From: Amyloporia xantha
Lineage: Eukaryota; Basidiomycota; Agaricomycetes; Polyporales; Adustoporiaceae
DNA length: 64,000 bases
Assembly (NCBI GenBank): GCA_036971615.1
Contig: JAYKKR010000008.1
Span: 124,001-188,000, forward strand
Direction of reading: 5' to 3'
The stretch's first letter is position 1, and every line of letters starts with the position of its first letter. Of this stretch, positions 63,541 to 64,000 are shown one piece after another. The translations under genes were made by a program, and so were the position numbers. The notes under the pieces were generated by a model that was not told the DNA's origin, did no database searches, and was given only the letters and a program-made list of their open reading frames with translations.

Positions 63541-63640
63541 GCGTCTCCGAAGTTCAGTCCTGAACCTAGGTCTGAACCCCGAACCGGTGAACCGGACCTG
63601 AGGTTCAGGTTCAGTCCAGGTTCGGTCCGCGGTTCTGGGC
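63541..63640. repeat. GAACC/GGTTC palindromic block
   Basis: About 100 bp densely packed with GAACC in the first half and GGTTC in the second, forming an imperfect inverted repeat around 63597. It may be the end of a transposon or a cruciform-forming repeat. Confidence 0.6.
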
Positions 63641-63918
63641 TTGCGCGCGTTGCCTGAATGCAGCGCGAACACGTCCAAACTGAGAACCAGATTAGGAAAG
63701 ATGATCGATCTGATCAGCATCGATCTTCGTCGTCCATGCTCATCGCCCTCACACCTCCCTCTGCCAGCATTGCAACTCAAGAACAAGATGCTATTGCTGC
63801 GCATTGCCAGCGCGTGCAGTCGGAATCGCACGGCCTTCTCCCAATCAAACTCAGGGAAACAGTGTGACTGCTGCCGTGTGCAGGTGATAAAGGCACGGCA
63901 AAAGGTACGTACTACCCA

Positions 63919-64000
63919 CGCTGCACTCGAATAATGCACACACTGACGTCGCGCTCAATCTGGCGGTACCCTGCACTGCTGGCATCGCCCAAGCTGCGCT
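63919..64000 (+). pseudogene. Decayed copy of the last exon of the 44-47.8 kb gene (cut by window end)
   Basis: Bases 63935-63996 match 47419-47480 at 55 of 62 positions. Translated, it still reads LTSRSIWRYPALLASPK against LTSRSIRRDPALLASPK in the parent exon. Six of the seven differences are C-to-T or G-to-A at CpG sites. A weaker match extends left to about 63919. The copy may continue beyond the window. Confidence 0.8.

Overview
The window looks like nuclear DNA of a mushroom-forming basidiomycete (Agaricomycetes). The reasons are: genes cut by many short GT-AG introns (about 45-80 bp); uneven gene density on both strands; and families typical of that class, including DUF6533 and DUF6593 proteins, a WD40 protein with the basidiomycete N-terminal module, a heme-thiolate peroxidase and a GH79 glycosidase. 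No rRNA, tRNA or CRISPR was found. Exon models were built by eye from splice signals and frame continuity. Gene names rest on recognised motifs, since no database search was possible.

Layout. 1-10.4 kb: two paralogous C2H2 zinc-finger regulators (minus 1085-2664, plus 9341-10384) flank a gene-poor stretch with a 938-bp hAT-like MITE (4330-5267) and a few doubtful coding remnants. 12.5-24 kb: a row of minus-strand genes, namely the WD40 protein, a SET-domain protein, a secreted GH79 glycosidase and a short MetE-like protein. 25.4-29 kb: a second SET-domain protein and a membrane-anchored heme-thiolate peroxidase. 31.4-36.3 kb: an F-box protein, then two conserved chromatin and transcription genes head to head, NF-YC/HAP5 and RVB1. 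36.3-43.9 kb: gene-poor, with a DUF6593 and a DUF6533 gene. 43.9-60.3 kb: gene-dense and GC-rich, with two long low-complexity proteins, a divergent pair (unknown protein and SH3 protein), MTA phosphorylase and a secreted epoxide hydrolase. 60.8-64 kb: repeats, with nested MITEs, a solo LTR inside another small MITE, a GGTTC/GAACC palindromic block and a decayed copy of part of the 44-47.8 kb gene.

The genes do not form an obvious pathway. Housekeeping genes (RVB1, NF-YC, MTA phosphorylase) sit beside lineage-expanded accessory families. The clearest unexplained structures are the transposon nests at the right end, where target-site duplications give the insertion order, and the CpG-decayed gene fragment at the window edge. 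Three genes in the 47-56 kb block carry single-base frame breaks in otherwise coherent proteins. These are either assembly errors or early decay.
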